Assembly (NCBI GenBank): GCA_963971225.1 | Contig: OZ020267.1 | Location: forward strand, 110,874,163-110,938,162 | DNA length: 64,000 nucleotides | Direction of reading: 5' to 3' | Source: Melieria omissa | Lineage: Eukaryota > Arthropoda > Insecta > Diptera > Ulidiidae | Part shown: one piece after another, positions 23,860-35,759 of the stretch | How the letters are laid out: every line of letters begins with the position of its first letter | Position numbering within the stretch: the stretch's first letter is position 1 | The notes under the pieces: model-generated | Told to the model about the DNA's origin: nothing | Databases searched by the model: none | Seen by the model: only the letters and a program-made list of their open reading frames with translations | Position numbers and translations under genes: made by a program

Positions 23860-24990
23860 ATCATAGTTATCAAAGTTATGTGGGAACACCATTCTCCAAA
23901 CTGTCTGATGAAGGGAAGAAAATAAAACGTATTATGAAACGATTCGATACTCGCATAAAGAATCTCCCAGATATGTACCAAGACCAATGCTATTTGGGAA
24001 TAAGATTTCCAAAACTATCATCAAAAATATTACATAGAACTCTTCTTGAACACATCTATTACGACAAATGTGTTCTGGGATCATATTTTCCGAAACTCTC
24101 TGCACAAGAATATTACGAATATTACAAAGCACTCATCTGGAACTACTTAATTTAATACACGCATAAAACATCTCCCTGTTATCTAATATGAAAAATACTA
24201 TCTGGGATGAGAATTCCAAACTATCAAACTTGCATCGAACTCATCTTGAACACGTTGGATTCTCGCACATAATGTCTCCCGGCTATCTTTTATGACAAAT
24301 GTGTTTTGGGAACATATTTTCCGAATCTCTCTGCTCAAGAATATTGCAAAGAACTCATCTGGAACTAGTTCGATCCTCGGACAAAGTGTCTCCCAGCTAT
24401 CTACCATGACAAATGCTATCCCGGAACACAATTCTCGAAGCTATCTGATCAAGAATATTCCAAAGAACCCATCTATAACTAATTAGATCCTCGCACAAAG
24501 CATCTCCCAGCTATCTACCATACAAATGCTATCTGAGAACAAGATTTCCCAAACTATCATAGAAAATTCATCATAAAACTCGACTTGAACACTTTCGATC
24601 CTCGCGTAAATTGTCTCCCAGATGTCTTTTATGAGCAATGATATGCGGGAATACAATTTCCCAAACTCAGAACTCATTTCATTCTCGTAAAAATAATTTC
24701 CTAGCTATCTACCATTATAAATGCTATCTAGAATATGATTTCCCATACTAGTTGTATGAAAAACAATACTTCAAAGAACTCATCTGGAACTACTTCAATT
24801 CACAAAGCGTCTTATAGCTATCCACCATGACAATTGCTACTTCAAAACATCAACGATTCGTGGGCCACTTTAAACTAATTCGAAACTAATTTGGTTTCCG
24901 CACAACACATCCTTCGGCCAGCTACTGCATCGTTCTATCCTTTTTGAGAACATGATTTCCCATACTATCTGTTCAAGACTTCAATGATTC
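23860..24990. repeat. Degenerate tandem array, unit about 114 bp
   Basis: Recurring blocks are GAACTCATCTGGAACTA, TCGATCCTCGCACAAAG, TCTCCCAGCTATCTACCATG, ACAAATGCTATCTGGGAACA and TTTCCCAAACTATC. The first units form an open frame of 134 codons (23751-24155) because the unit is near a multiple of three. Later units are broken. Diverged, old satellite-like DNA. Confidence 0.8.
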
Positions 24991-25121
24991 ATCTCACTAT
25001 AACTTATGTGACACTGATCTGATTTCAGTCTTTTCCTGGTCATCAACTACATTAATTCTAACTGACAACGAACAAGATCTCAGGTTTTTTCTAAAGCATT
25101 CCTTATTTATTCAACACATCG

Positions 25122-25433
25122 CACTTAGGCCAAAGTTTATACGTTTTACTATCACCAAAAAGAATTGTTTTTTAATGAAAAATTTCCTATTGGTCTGAGG
25201 GAGATGATCCTATAAGAACGCCTTTTCCATCCAGGCTTTTGTTGAGAGAAACACATTGTTTTTGGGAGCCCGGATATTATAGTTGGATGTATTTTTGATG
25301 CATCATGTGCTTTTTGAAAAAAAAAACTTCCAAAAGTGTCCTTCATTCCCAGTAACTGACTCCATAAACTATGGTAGTATGGCAGCTCAAGAGATCACAC
25401 TTAGGGCAGAGTTTCTACGTTTTACTATCACCA
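25122..25433. repeat. Direct repeat pair around a 240-bp segment
   Basis: About 37 bp at 25122-25159 (CACTTAGGCCAAAGTTTATACG then TTTTACTATCACCA) recur at 25397-25433 with few changes. The segment between has no recognised domain. The second copy immediately precedes the hAT-like MITE. Confidence 0.6.
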
Positions 25434-25441
25434 GATAGTAT

Positions 25442-25764
25442 CAGTGTTGCCAGATACCTGACATTACTCTCTTCTAAATCTTAAAAAAATACTGAAATTT
25501 CCTGCCAAAAGTTAAAAAAATCACGATGGGATGCTTTGACTATTAAAACAGTTGCCAAAATATGTTTTGTTGCCAGTGTTCCCAATACATCATACTTCGT
25601 TATCCAGAAATCTCCCAAAAATCCACTGAGGATCCAAAAAATCCCATGACATAAACTATAAATCTCCTAAACTTTCTCATAAACAATTCTTCCTCCTTAA
25701 AATACTCCTAAAAGACTGAGAATCTCCTAAATCTAGGAGGAAATCTCGTGATCTGACAACACTG
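25442..25764. mobile_element. hAT-like MITE (323 bp) with 8-bp target duplication
   Basis: Termini CAGTGTTGCCAGAT and, inverted, CAGTGTTGTCAGAT, followed by looser similarity. They are flanked by GATAGTAT (25434-25441) and AATAGTAT (25765-25772), an 8-bp duplication with one mismatch. CAG-type ends and 8-bp duplications are typical of hAT elements. The interior has repeated AAATCTCC/CTCCTAAA motifs and no transposase. Confidence 0.8.
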
Positions 25765-25772
25765 AATAGTAT

Positions 25773-27390
25773 TGTCTCAGGAATAAAACACTCGCACTTC
25801 TATGAAGAACCCAACCCCATAAAAGCTTCTTCCCCATTCGTTTGGTGCTAATCTTCAAGAGTTGGGAATTAAAATTTCATTATTTGATGTATTTTTTTGT
25901 ACTTACGTGTTCCTACCTATGAAAAATACGAAACATCAAACTAATTTAAAAAAATCGAGCTCAGGCCAGAACTCTTTCTCCGAATTCAAATTTACTTCAG
26001 TAGCTCTTCATTACCCATAAGTATGGCTTTTATCGTTTCAATTACTACTACACGTACAATATGTAGCTATGTGTGTGTGAGTGTGTATTTCTAATAAGCA
26101 TAGCAAACCGCCCACAACGCCCATAAATTATTCCTTCAGAACTGTTGTATTCAGAGACTCATTCGGTTGTCTCCTTTAATGTCAATGCCGCACGTTGCTT
26201 TTCATTTCCATTACGTTGTGTACGTTTTTCGATTTTTAATGCCTCACTTAAGCCCTGCTTAACTTTTACTATGTCGCCATTCTCATTTCTTCGGCACTAT
26301 CAATTCATTCAAATGCTGGCTGATTGCCGGGCTGGATGACTATGTTAGTTGTCGTCGTTGTGGGACTGCTTTTTCCAGCTATTTGGCTGCACTCGCTTTC
26401 GGTTTACACCTAAAGTTTAATCCTTTTTGGGGAACCTTTGAGGTTGTGTATGTGTTTGTGTGTGTGTGTGTGTGTACACAATTTGCAGGCTTCCTTTCAT
26501 TTATTTATTATCATTGGTTTGCGTTGTTGGCAGTAGTTGGTTGTTATTGTTGATTGTTGTTGTTGTTGTTGTTTTGGTTGTCGCTTACAATGTGATTACA
26601 GCAAAACCGCTTAGAAAGACGATGAGGGCACAAAAAGTGTGACAATAAATAACATCAAAATGATAGAGGTGAGCAAGTAGGCAGACAGACAGACAGATGC
26701 ACAAATAGATCGAAAGAGAGACAGAGAGTGGGATAAATAGATAGATAGAGGAACAGAGAGAAGGTGAGAGGTATAAATACGCAGACAGAGGGATAGTCGG
26801 ACAGACAGAAAAGCGCGTTGGCACAAGACAGCAACTCATGCAAATGTAAAGGCCGCCATAACTCCTAAAGTATTTATATCTATATATGTGTGTATGTGTG
26901 CGTGTGTTTGTGTGTGCATGTGCCGCCGTTACTGTCTCCTCATGCGACATTAATCGGATTATTATTAGATACTTATGCACATTTATTACTTTTCCCCCTT
27001 TCATCTCTCTTTGCCATAAATTTTTTTTGTCTGGCTTATAGCAGTGGTGTGAGTCAGCGCAAAATAACAGTAAAATGCCAGTTTGTGCAACTCTGTTTTG
27101 CCAGATAGTTGCGACAGGTTGTGGTTAGGGATTGTTGCATGGCAGTTGATGATGGGGGAAAATATGTGATAGCGTTTGCTTGTCGCTTGGTTTGTCATTG
27201 AAATGTTCAAAGCTGCTGCTGGTCTTTCACTTGAAACGAGGTAAAAGTATTTTGTTATTTTTTCGATAAGAAGTCTGCAGGCGTCTACAGAAAATGAAAT
27301 ATTTTTCGAAAATAATAAAAGAACTTAGAGTCATCAAAGTAGTCCATTTCCTTTGACAATCTAGGCGTTTTAGCTGAAAGGATTATTTAT
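25773..27390. other. No gene seen; TG tract and GACA/GATA-like repeats
   Basis: TG tract at about 26455-26475, TTG triplets at 26545-26570, and a GACAGACA/GAGAGA/GATA run at 26670-26815. No coding evidence. Confidence 0.6.
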
Positions 27391-27394
27391 AATC

Positions 27395-27525
27395 TACTAC
27401 ACTTTGTAACGAGCTCAAACTGATTCAATAAGTGAGTCGTCTTTTGGTCGATTATTCGTGGTGTCAAAATGGGCCTTCATGGTCTAAGTGAGCTCGGACT
27501 AGGGGCAGCCACTCCTACCTAGTTC
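27395..27525 (+). mobile_element. LINE 3' end remnant
   Basis: The end of a LINE frame can be read as FVTSSN-stop-FNK-stop, aligning with FLRSSNRLNE-stop of LINE B. It is followed by TCAAAATGGGCC, GGTCTAAGTGAG and GGGGCAGCCACT before CCTACCTAG. It is short and decayed. The 3' UTR blocks are the clearest evidence. Confidence 0.55.
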
Positions 27526-27906
27526 ATCAATACTTAATGCTTCCTAGTTTGTTAGACAAAGTATTAAAAAAAATGTCTAATAAAAGAGTCCTTATGATCC
27601 TTGTAAACGAACAACTCTAACCTTTTGGCTGAATGAATGTTGTCTTTTGTGACCTGTCAATCCCACCTCTAGTCCCATCCTTTCCTTCTCCCTTTGTACT
27701 CATGTTCCCCCTTTATCTGCTCCCCGCCTGGACCGTTCGGTCCGTCAACTATTAGTTTTTTATACATATTTGTCATTCCTGATCAAACCACCGAAGCTAC
27801 ACATTTATCCGCTCCGCCACGTAACTTCTCGATAACACAGGACAACAAAAGTGCACTTGTTTTCTGTTGCATGGAGTTTTTCTACTGTTTTTTACTAAAT
27901 AGGGTG

Positions 27907-28556
27907 CGCTGATTTCAAATCTACTCTCAAATTTTTTGTAGCAGCTCTAGTTAGTGAGATACAGGTAACATGCCACTTTTTTAGATTTTCCTCTACTTTT
28001 TCCATATTGTTTGTCGTAATTTCTAAACCAATAAACCGGTTGACATGGTTGCGTTAGCAACACCGCACGGCTTCTTTTTCGATGCAATTTATTTTTATAA
28101 GTTTTAAAATTCCGCGGTAATTGGACCTCAAAGTCTGAAAATATGAAATTTAAAAGCGTTTTCTGTGATGGTCAAAAACATACACATTTCTTGTAAAACA
28201 ATTAACGAGTTAGGTGTATAATGAAAGTCGACACTTCAAGCAATACAACATAGCCAAATTATTTGGCAAATACCTACACATTCGGATCGAAATAAAAGCA
28301 AAAATGTACCATAGTCATTTTCATCACTTTTTTAAAGTTTTCCTTAAACAATTAGGGGCCTCGCTTAATGTCAGAAAAGATGGCGTGAAATGTTGTAAGT
28401 GTAACGATATAAAAATCATGGCGCAAGAATTATTGGTTCGGAAATTACAGTCGAAAATGTGAAAAAAGTCGAGGAAAATTCGAAAAAATTACACGCCCAT
28501 TTTTTGCGAAAACTAGAGCTGTTACATAGAAACAGAATATGGTTTTGAAAACAGCG
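27907..28556. mobile_element. Foldback-like element with about 128-bp inverted arms
   Basis: The left arm (27907-28035) and right arm (28430-28556, inverted) align with matching spacing. Shared blocks include CGCTG at the outer edge, CAGCTCTAGTT, ATTTTCCT and, at the inner edge, GTAATTTC then AACCAATAA. Arm identity looks like about two thirds. The loop is about 395 bp with no recognised domain. I found no clear target duplication, so the class (foldback element or large old MITE) is open. Confidence 0.65.
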
Positions 28557-28764
28557 TGGGAAAGCTATTCAGATTCATGTAAAAAACTTCATGCAACAGA
28601 CATGCTGCATGTCCAGTGTAATTATTCACTTTCATTCCCCCTTTTCTCACAACTTCCATTTCCCTTTTTTGCTGGCTTTCTATCTCACGAGCGTTTCGTA
28701 CTTATTTCCATGGTTGATCCTCGCATCTAACCATTCGTAATCTTTAAGACCATATCGACTATAT

Positions 28765-29180
28765 TGCTACGAAAATTCCAAGTTCGTTTTGATTGTGTTT
28801 GAAAATAAAACAACTTCAATTATTCAGCGCAAAACGCAGTCAGAAACTAACAATCGCTTTATTTACGAATTTACACTTGTCACTCCTTACACTACTACTA
28901 TTTCATGTTTCCCTTTTGCTTGCTCAACACAGACTCGACCCTTTGCGCTGCACACTGCTGCTTTTATACTGCTTTTTTTCTTATCGCGTCGAAGTTTCTT
29001 GCACATTCCAGTTTTACTTTCTATCTCGATCGTTCTAGCACAACCTATTACTGCCGCGAATCATCCCCGCCATATCGATATTATAGCATGCCGGCCGTAC
29101 TTCAAAGTGCATGCCTAAAAGTATGCTTGGAAAAGCATTCATCGTTTCAATATCACAGCAAAGAGTGACTCGTCGTTTCA
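28765..29180 (-). mobile_element. Solo LTR 3 (Ty3/gypsy type, 416 bp)
   Basis: A diverged copy of the LTR at 11997-12414, with ATAT on both sides (28761-28764 and 29181-29184). Minus-strand TATAAAA (28962-28968) and AATAAA (28858-28863) are kept. The outer ends have decayed to TGCTACG and CGTTTCA. It is older than solo LTR 2. Confidence 0.8.
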
Positions 29181-29189
29181 ATATATTAG

Positions 29190-32100
29190 AATCAACCAAC
29201 TTAAGTTCAAGTTCCTTTGCAATGACACATTTCTCTATTTGACACATCACAAAATACATTTTGTAGACGTGCGTGAATACCTCCGTAAACAAACAAAAAA
29301 AAACCAAGAAACCACTGCAACGTGAAGGTGGAAAAATGCCAATCAAATATAGATAGATATGCCAAAGTAACAACAAAGATGTGGTGCAAAGTGCACACCA
29401 TTAAAGTTTTACGCTGGCAATGCTAACAAATTGAAATGTCAGCTGAGCATAGACGCGCAGCGTTGCATGCAGCGTGACAAATAAAATGCACGAATGCAAT
29501 GAGAAGCAAATAAAACTCAACAAAATAAATGACAGTTTACAATGGAAAAATAACCACACAGCCACAATGCAAATGCAAATTGCACGAATTGCTATTAAAA
29601 ATGTGTCGCTTTGTGTTGCAAGAAAATGCCGGCAACATTGGCAGTTGGCAGCTGCGTGTTGCATGTAAACAGTTGGCATAAGAAAACCAAATAACAAAAC
29701 GCATCTAATCAACCACTGGTAACTGGTTTTCACATGCTTGCAGTGTCATTGAAAATAAACTCCCATTTGTATTGCATACTTTTGGGCAGCTGAAACATTG
29801 CTGTGGCCTAGGCGCCACTCTAAGCGTTGATGGGTTAATCAAAGTTGATAAAAACGAGCAACTATTTAAATGCAATGCTTGCCGCATCTTAAAAGTGTTC
29901 ATTTTTCAGCCCAAAATATCTGCTGCTGCATTTTTTTCTTCTCGTCTCGCGTATGGCTTGCAAACTGCTAACAACTTAACTACTTTTCCACTTCACCAAC
30001 TTGCCAAGTGCTGCGCGTTAAGTTTCTCCTTTTCGCATTTAATCGATTTTTATACACTTTTGTGCACAAAAAGAATAAATAACTAAAAAATCGGAGAGAA
30101 AAAAAGTGCAGCCAAAGAAAAATTTGTCGAATGTCGCATTGCACTAACGTTGCACTGGCAGTGAAATCAGCTGCCATAACTCAGCTGCTGACGTCTGACG
30201 TCTGAAAGTGCGGGCTGGCGGCAGTTAGTGTGGCGTCAAACTATTGCCAAAGTGTCCTTATGACATTTTGGCTTCATGACAGTTCAACAAAAAATAAAAC
30301 ACAAAAAATACTGCAAACAAATAAGTCAAAAAAAGTGCCCCGAAAAGTAGCAAATACGCTATGTAAGCCTGAAGAAAGCAACAACAATGCGTAAAGTGTA
30401 GCTACGAAAATTGACTGAGTGCTGAACGGGGCAGACGCACTGCTCTGTGTGCCAGAAACTTTTGATTTGAGTTCTTTAACATTTTCAATATTTCTTACTT
30501 AATACTTTTGCAATTTTGCTAACTCTCTTTACTGTTTTTGTTGTTTTTGTGTTGCAAGAACTTACTCTAGTTGAAAATGGCAAAAAATATTCGACTCATG
30601 AAATTTATTTCATCATATGTTATCAAAGTTTTCACAAAAAAAATATAATGAAAATATTAAATAGAAATGAGTTCTATGAGAAAGTTATCATCAACTCAAT
30701 AAGTTTTTGGTTTTCAATAATGAAAAAGACAATTTTTAAATTGAAGCCAGTTAAGCGCAGATAGTGAAATGTACAACTTTGAAATTCATGAAAGAAACCA
30801 TCAAAAAATTAAAAATTGTATAATAGTTAAATAGAATGTTGAGTGTTCTTGCCGAGAAACTGGCAAGCTGTGAGTCTTACCTAACCTTATCAGAAAGTTG
30901 GTTTATTAATTTTTTCCAGATGCTTCTGCATTGAATATCAAATTGAATTAGCTTGGAATTTGTTTTGTCAATAAGTTTTAATCACATTAAATGCATCTTT
31001 CGTCTAGTCTTTATGAAAATAAAGCATTGAGTCATAGATATTTTTTTTTTTTTGTAATTTCTTCATTTGAGTAAATTAAACTAATTGAAGAAACTGAACT
31101 AATTTAAACTAAGTAAGACTTTGTTTCTCCTATGAAAACACATTACAAATACTATTCTACTATTTTTATAGTTATTTATCACAATGAATCCAACTTTCTT
31201 TGAAGATTACAATCTCGAATGGACAGTTTTTTTAATCAAGGATTCGATTGTAATTATTTTGTTATACTAAACCCCTAACAAAATGACATCAAATTCACTA
31301 AAAATGGTTGTTACAATTATAAAAACGCCTTCAGAAACATTCCTGCCTGAGAGTTGAAATAATTTCGAGTCTGTCGAATCTGTTTCCACACAGAAATTAC
31401 TTCCGAAAATCACAAGTTTTCCATTCTGTAGTTAATGTTTGACTTAGTCTTGAAAATATTTTTACAGCACTAAAAGACACTGAAATGTATAAGTCAGGTC
31501 ATGACCTCAAAAAATTCGTTTTCCTTTGCTTTGTTTTTTGTTTGTCCATGGTTTAGTTACAGTTTTACCATAATCCATCAATTATAATTAAACAGATACA
31601 AATACGATATTGGCAACTGTTAAGTGCTAAAGTTTAAAGCTTTCATTTATATGGTCAGACGCAAACAGAATAATGATAGTTTTATATATATATGCTGATT
31701 GTTTCCCTTAAAAGTCGTCAGTCCTCCTTAACAGTGAATAGCTTTCTTTAAGAGTAGCAGCTTGCTGACTTTTTAACAGTGTAAAGCTTGCCCTAAAGCT
31801 TTTTGATGAGCTCTTATAACATTTGTATTATTGCTTTACTGTTGCGACCGGCTTTGAAGCTTTTCACTTCCGTAAAAGAGCTTTTTCTCAGAGCTTTTAA
31901 TCTTCTCTCAGAAAGCCATTTTTGCCATAAACTCATTTCGAAAAAGCTCAGTCGCGCAGTCATCTGAACATTATTTGAGTTCAAAATATCCTTTAAAAGC
32001 TTTTCCAACATATCCTGTTATATATGTAAGGACCTTATTTCATGGGTTTTTGTCCACGCTAACTTACTGTGCTTTATGTTCCATCTCTATTGTACAAAGT

Positions 32101-32565
32101 ACAGAATATTTTTTAGTACAAGGCAAAGTTCATAAAATTTTTCCAAGCAATTTTTCTTTGGAGAGTTTGTATAACAGTAGAAATAATGAAGCAATATGTG
32201 CCATGGTAGCGCTTAAAATATTTTTTTTTGGTATTTTAAACAATGAGTTGACTTTAATGATTTTACTATTCTCGAAGAAACTAGTAAACCAAACTTAGAA
32301 AGAATGAATTTGAATTAAGTACATAAAATTAAGGACAACAAATCAAGTGCGACTGTAAAATTCGATTGGGGACAATTGGAAAATATAAATTGAAAATTAA
32401 AAATAAATTATTTTGGTATAGTTTAAAATTAATTAAATAGTTAAAAGATTATTAATCAATTTTGGAACTAATCCAATATAAAAAAACTAGCTAAAATGAT
32501 TTGATTTAATTTTTTAAATTTAGAAATGTATTTATTATATAAAATAAATTAATTTTAATGTTTTA
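29190..32565. other. No gene seen; AT-rich spacer
   Basis: Several short frames without domains. Repeated AGCTTTT motifs occur at 31760-32000. A denser, less AT-rich patch lies at 29770-30240. Nothing supports a transcript. Confidence 0.55.
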
Positions 32566-32570
32566 TTAAT

Positions 32571-32775
32571 TAGTTTATTTTATTTTATTTTATTTTATTT
32601 TATTTTATTTTATTTTATTTTATTTTATTTTATTTTTTTATTTTGTTTTATATTATTTTTTTATATTATTTTATTTTATTTTATTTTATTTTATTTTATT
32701 TTATTTTATTTTATTTTATTTTATTTTATTTTATTTTATTATTTTGTTTTATATTATTTTATTTTCTTTTATTTG
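32571..32775. repeat. (TTTTA)n pentanucleotide tracts
   Basis: Two runs of TTTTA units, about 32571-32633 and 32665-32740, separated by imperfect T-rich sequence. They lead directly into the ATTTG array through TTTTATTTGATATG. Confidence 0.95.
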
Positions 32776-32780
32776 ATATG

Positions 32781-33838
32781 ATTTGATTTGATTTGATTTG
32801 ATTTGATTTGATTTGATTTGATTTGATTTGATTTGATTTGATTTGATTTGATTTGATTTGATTTGATTTGATTTGATTTGATTTGATTTGATTTGATTTG
32901 ATTTGATTTGATTTGATTTGATTTGATTTGATTTGATTTGATTTGATTTGATTTGATTTGATTTGATTTGATTTGATTTGATTTGATTTGATTTGATTTG
33001 ATTTGATTTGATTTGATTTGATTTGATTTGATTTGATTTGATTTGATTTGATTTGATTTGATTTGATTTGATTTGATTTGATTTGATTTGATTTGATTTG
33101 ATTTGCTTTGATTTGATTTGCTTTGATTTGATTTGATTTGATTTGATTTGATTTGATTTGATTTGATTTGATTTGATTTGATTTGATTTGATTTGATTTG
33201 ATTTGATTTGATTTGATTTGATTTGATTTGATCTGATTTGATTTGATTTGATTTGATTTGATTTGATTTGATTTGATTTGATTTGATTTGATTTGATTTG
33301 ATTTGATTTGATTTGATTTGATTTGATTTGATTTGATTTGATTTGATTTGATTTGATTTGATTTGATTTGATTTGATTTGATTTGATTTGATTTGATTTG
33401 ATTTGATTTGATTTGATTTGATTTGATTTGATTTGATTTGATTTGATTTGATTTGATTTGATTTGATTTGATTTGATTTGATTTGATTTGATTTGATTTG
33501 ATTTGATTTGATTTGATTTGATTTGATTTGATTTGATTTGATTTGATTTGATTTGATTTGATTTGATTTGATTTGATTTGATTTGATTTGATTTGATTTG
33601 ATTTGATTTGATTTGATTTGATTTGATTTGATTTGATTTGATTTGATTTGATTTGATTTGATTTGATTTGATTTGATTTGATTTGATTTGATTTGATTTG
33701 ATTTGATTTGATTTGATTTGATTTGATTTGATTTGATTTGATTTGATTTGATTTGATTTGATTTGATTTGATTTGATTTGATTTGATTTGATTTGATTTG
33801 ATTTGATTTGATTTGATTTGAGTTGATTTGATTTGATT
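32781..33838. repeat. (ATTTG)n pentanucleotide array, about 1,058 bp
   Basis: Roughly 211 units of ATTTG. Only four variant units are visible: CTTTG near 33106 and 33121, ATCTG at 33231 and AGTTG at 33821. The array ends in TTTTATTTT. Confidence 0.97.
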
Positions 33839-33839
33839 T

Positions 33840-34720
33840 TATTTTAATTAATTTTTTTATTTTATTTTTGTAAGTAAATAATTACTTACTTTTTAATTCT
33901 TTTTTTTTATTAAAAAATTTTTAATTAATTAATTTTTAAAATTTTTTTTAAGTACCAATGTTAAAAAATGTTTGTTTTGATGTGGCTGACGTTTTTTTTA
34001 GTTTATTGAAATTTGTGAAAAATTTTTTACATATTTAAGTTGCTAAAACGTTTTTCAAACTTTTAATTCAAATTACAATTTTTTATTTTAATTTTTAAAA
34101 TATTTTTGAATCCCCCTCAAATATATACTTTTGTTCCTTCAGTGATGCTTTTGGCTCCAAATTCCCTTGTTTCCATTATGTTTTTTTCATTTCCTGTGCT
34201 CAGTAGTCGCCTCATTATATTCCATAGAATGTCTGCTCACAAAATATGTTGCATTGTTTTTGTTTTTGTTTTTTCCAAAAACACGTAAGCCAGCGGCTGG
34301 CATTCTTCGCAACATGGACACTGCTATTCTCAATCATTTTTCTCGCAAACGACTCGGACTATGTACTTTGAATAGTTTTTAATGCATTTTCACAAAAATA
34401 ATGAGCAGATTTGCAAAAGCTGTTTCTGCAAAAAAAATAAAAACAACACAACAATAAATTGCAAGCGGCAACTTTTGCATATGCGACGAGCAGTTTCACG
34501 TATGCAAATGTGTTAGCAAAGGGAAAAAATATTTCCTCATTGCATTGTTGTTGTTGTTCTTGTGCGTTATATCTGTTCATTGCTTGAGGTTGGTTTGTTT
34601 TGTTTTATTTGGGTTTGTTTTGTTTGGTTTTGGCTGTTTGCATCTTTTCAACTCGTTTGGCCACGCTCCGAAAACGCTTGTCACTTCGTGTGCCATAAAA
34701 AAGGCAACAAACTTTACTTT

Positions 34721-34759
<39 letters not shown>

Positions 34760-35750
34760 TACGAGCATGTGTGCTACAAACCGAAGCCGCAGCAGCAGCA
34801 GTAAAAACTGCCATTCCTGCAACAACAGCAGCTAAACAGGATAACATGTCCTTTGCTACATTGGCCGGTTGCGGACCGTTCGTCGGGCGCGCTTGTTTTG
34901 CGTTTTCATTGTCAAAGTTGTGAAATAAAAAATTCCCAACACAAAACCAACAGCAACTTGAAATGGCATAAAAGTGCAACTGCAATTGTTTTTGCTATTA
35001 TTGTTGTTGTTGTTGTCATTCCCATGCGGCAGCGCATTCAATGTGCAAGGGACAGCCGAACGCGCCCGGCAAGGCGACAGTGCAGCGTCAATTGTCAAAC
35101 TGGCGCTGGTCCAGCACAGGAACGGAAGAGGGAAGCACAGGGAGCAGTGGACTATCAACTGCGCCGTGCCAGTTGAACACGAATGGCCAACGTGAGCTAC
35201 TCGGAGCGCGCTGAGATTCGCAACTGACGCTTATAATATCCGCCTTTAGAAAGTGCACCGCTGCGGGGGCGGACGGCGGGAAATGGAGGAAGTCGCAACG
35301 CGCGCGCACTAAATGAGAATGTGTCCTTAGAGAGTTGTACGCTGTTGTTTTGCGTTTATTTGTCGTTTGCATTTGGCATTTTCAACTGTGTGTGGGTGTG
35401 TGTTTTTTCATAGATAATTTTTGTTGTTTTTGCTGCATGTTTCTTGCGCTTGAAATCGCTTGAAAATTTCTTCTTAATACCGACTACAAAACTCTACGAA
35501 ACAATTGCAACAGTACGACAATGTCTCATTTATTCAGGCGAATTGGCACACAGTGAGCAAATGGGTTTTGGTTGTAGTTGTAGTTGTCGTTTGTACAATT
35601 TAAGCATCAAAAACATTATCCGTTTTGGCATATTTCAAATGGCAACGTTTTGTGGTTTTTCTATAAAAGAATTTGAAAAATTTTAGTGGGAGTTGGTGTC
35701 TGTTAGTTTTTGTTGTGCTCAATAGTGGCTCGTGTACTTGACACCCAGTA
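33840..35750. other. No gene seen; (CAA)n tract and GC-rich patch
   Basis: Very T-rich to 34120, (CAA)n at about 34720-34757, CAG triplets at 34788-34800, and a GC-rich patch at 34850-35330. The patch has no ATG-initiated frame with a recognised domain. It could be a conserved regulatory or non-coding exon region. Confidence 0.5.
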
Positions 35751-35759
35751 CTGAAATTA

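Noticed and set aside
34974..35195. 73-codon frame beginning with a leucine run like a signal peptide
   Set aside because: It starts at GTG and the leucines come from a TTG triplet tract, so the signal-like look is an artefact.
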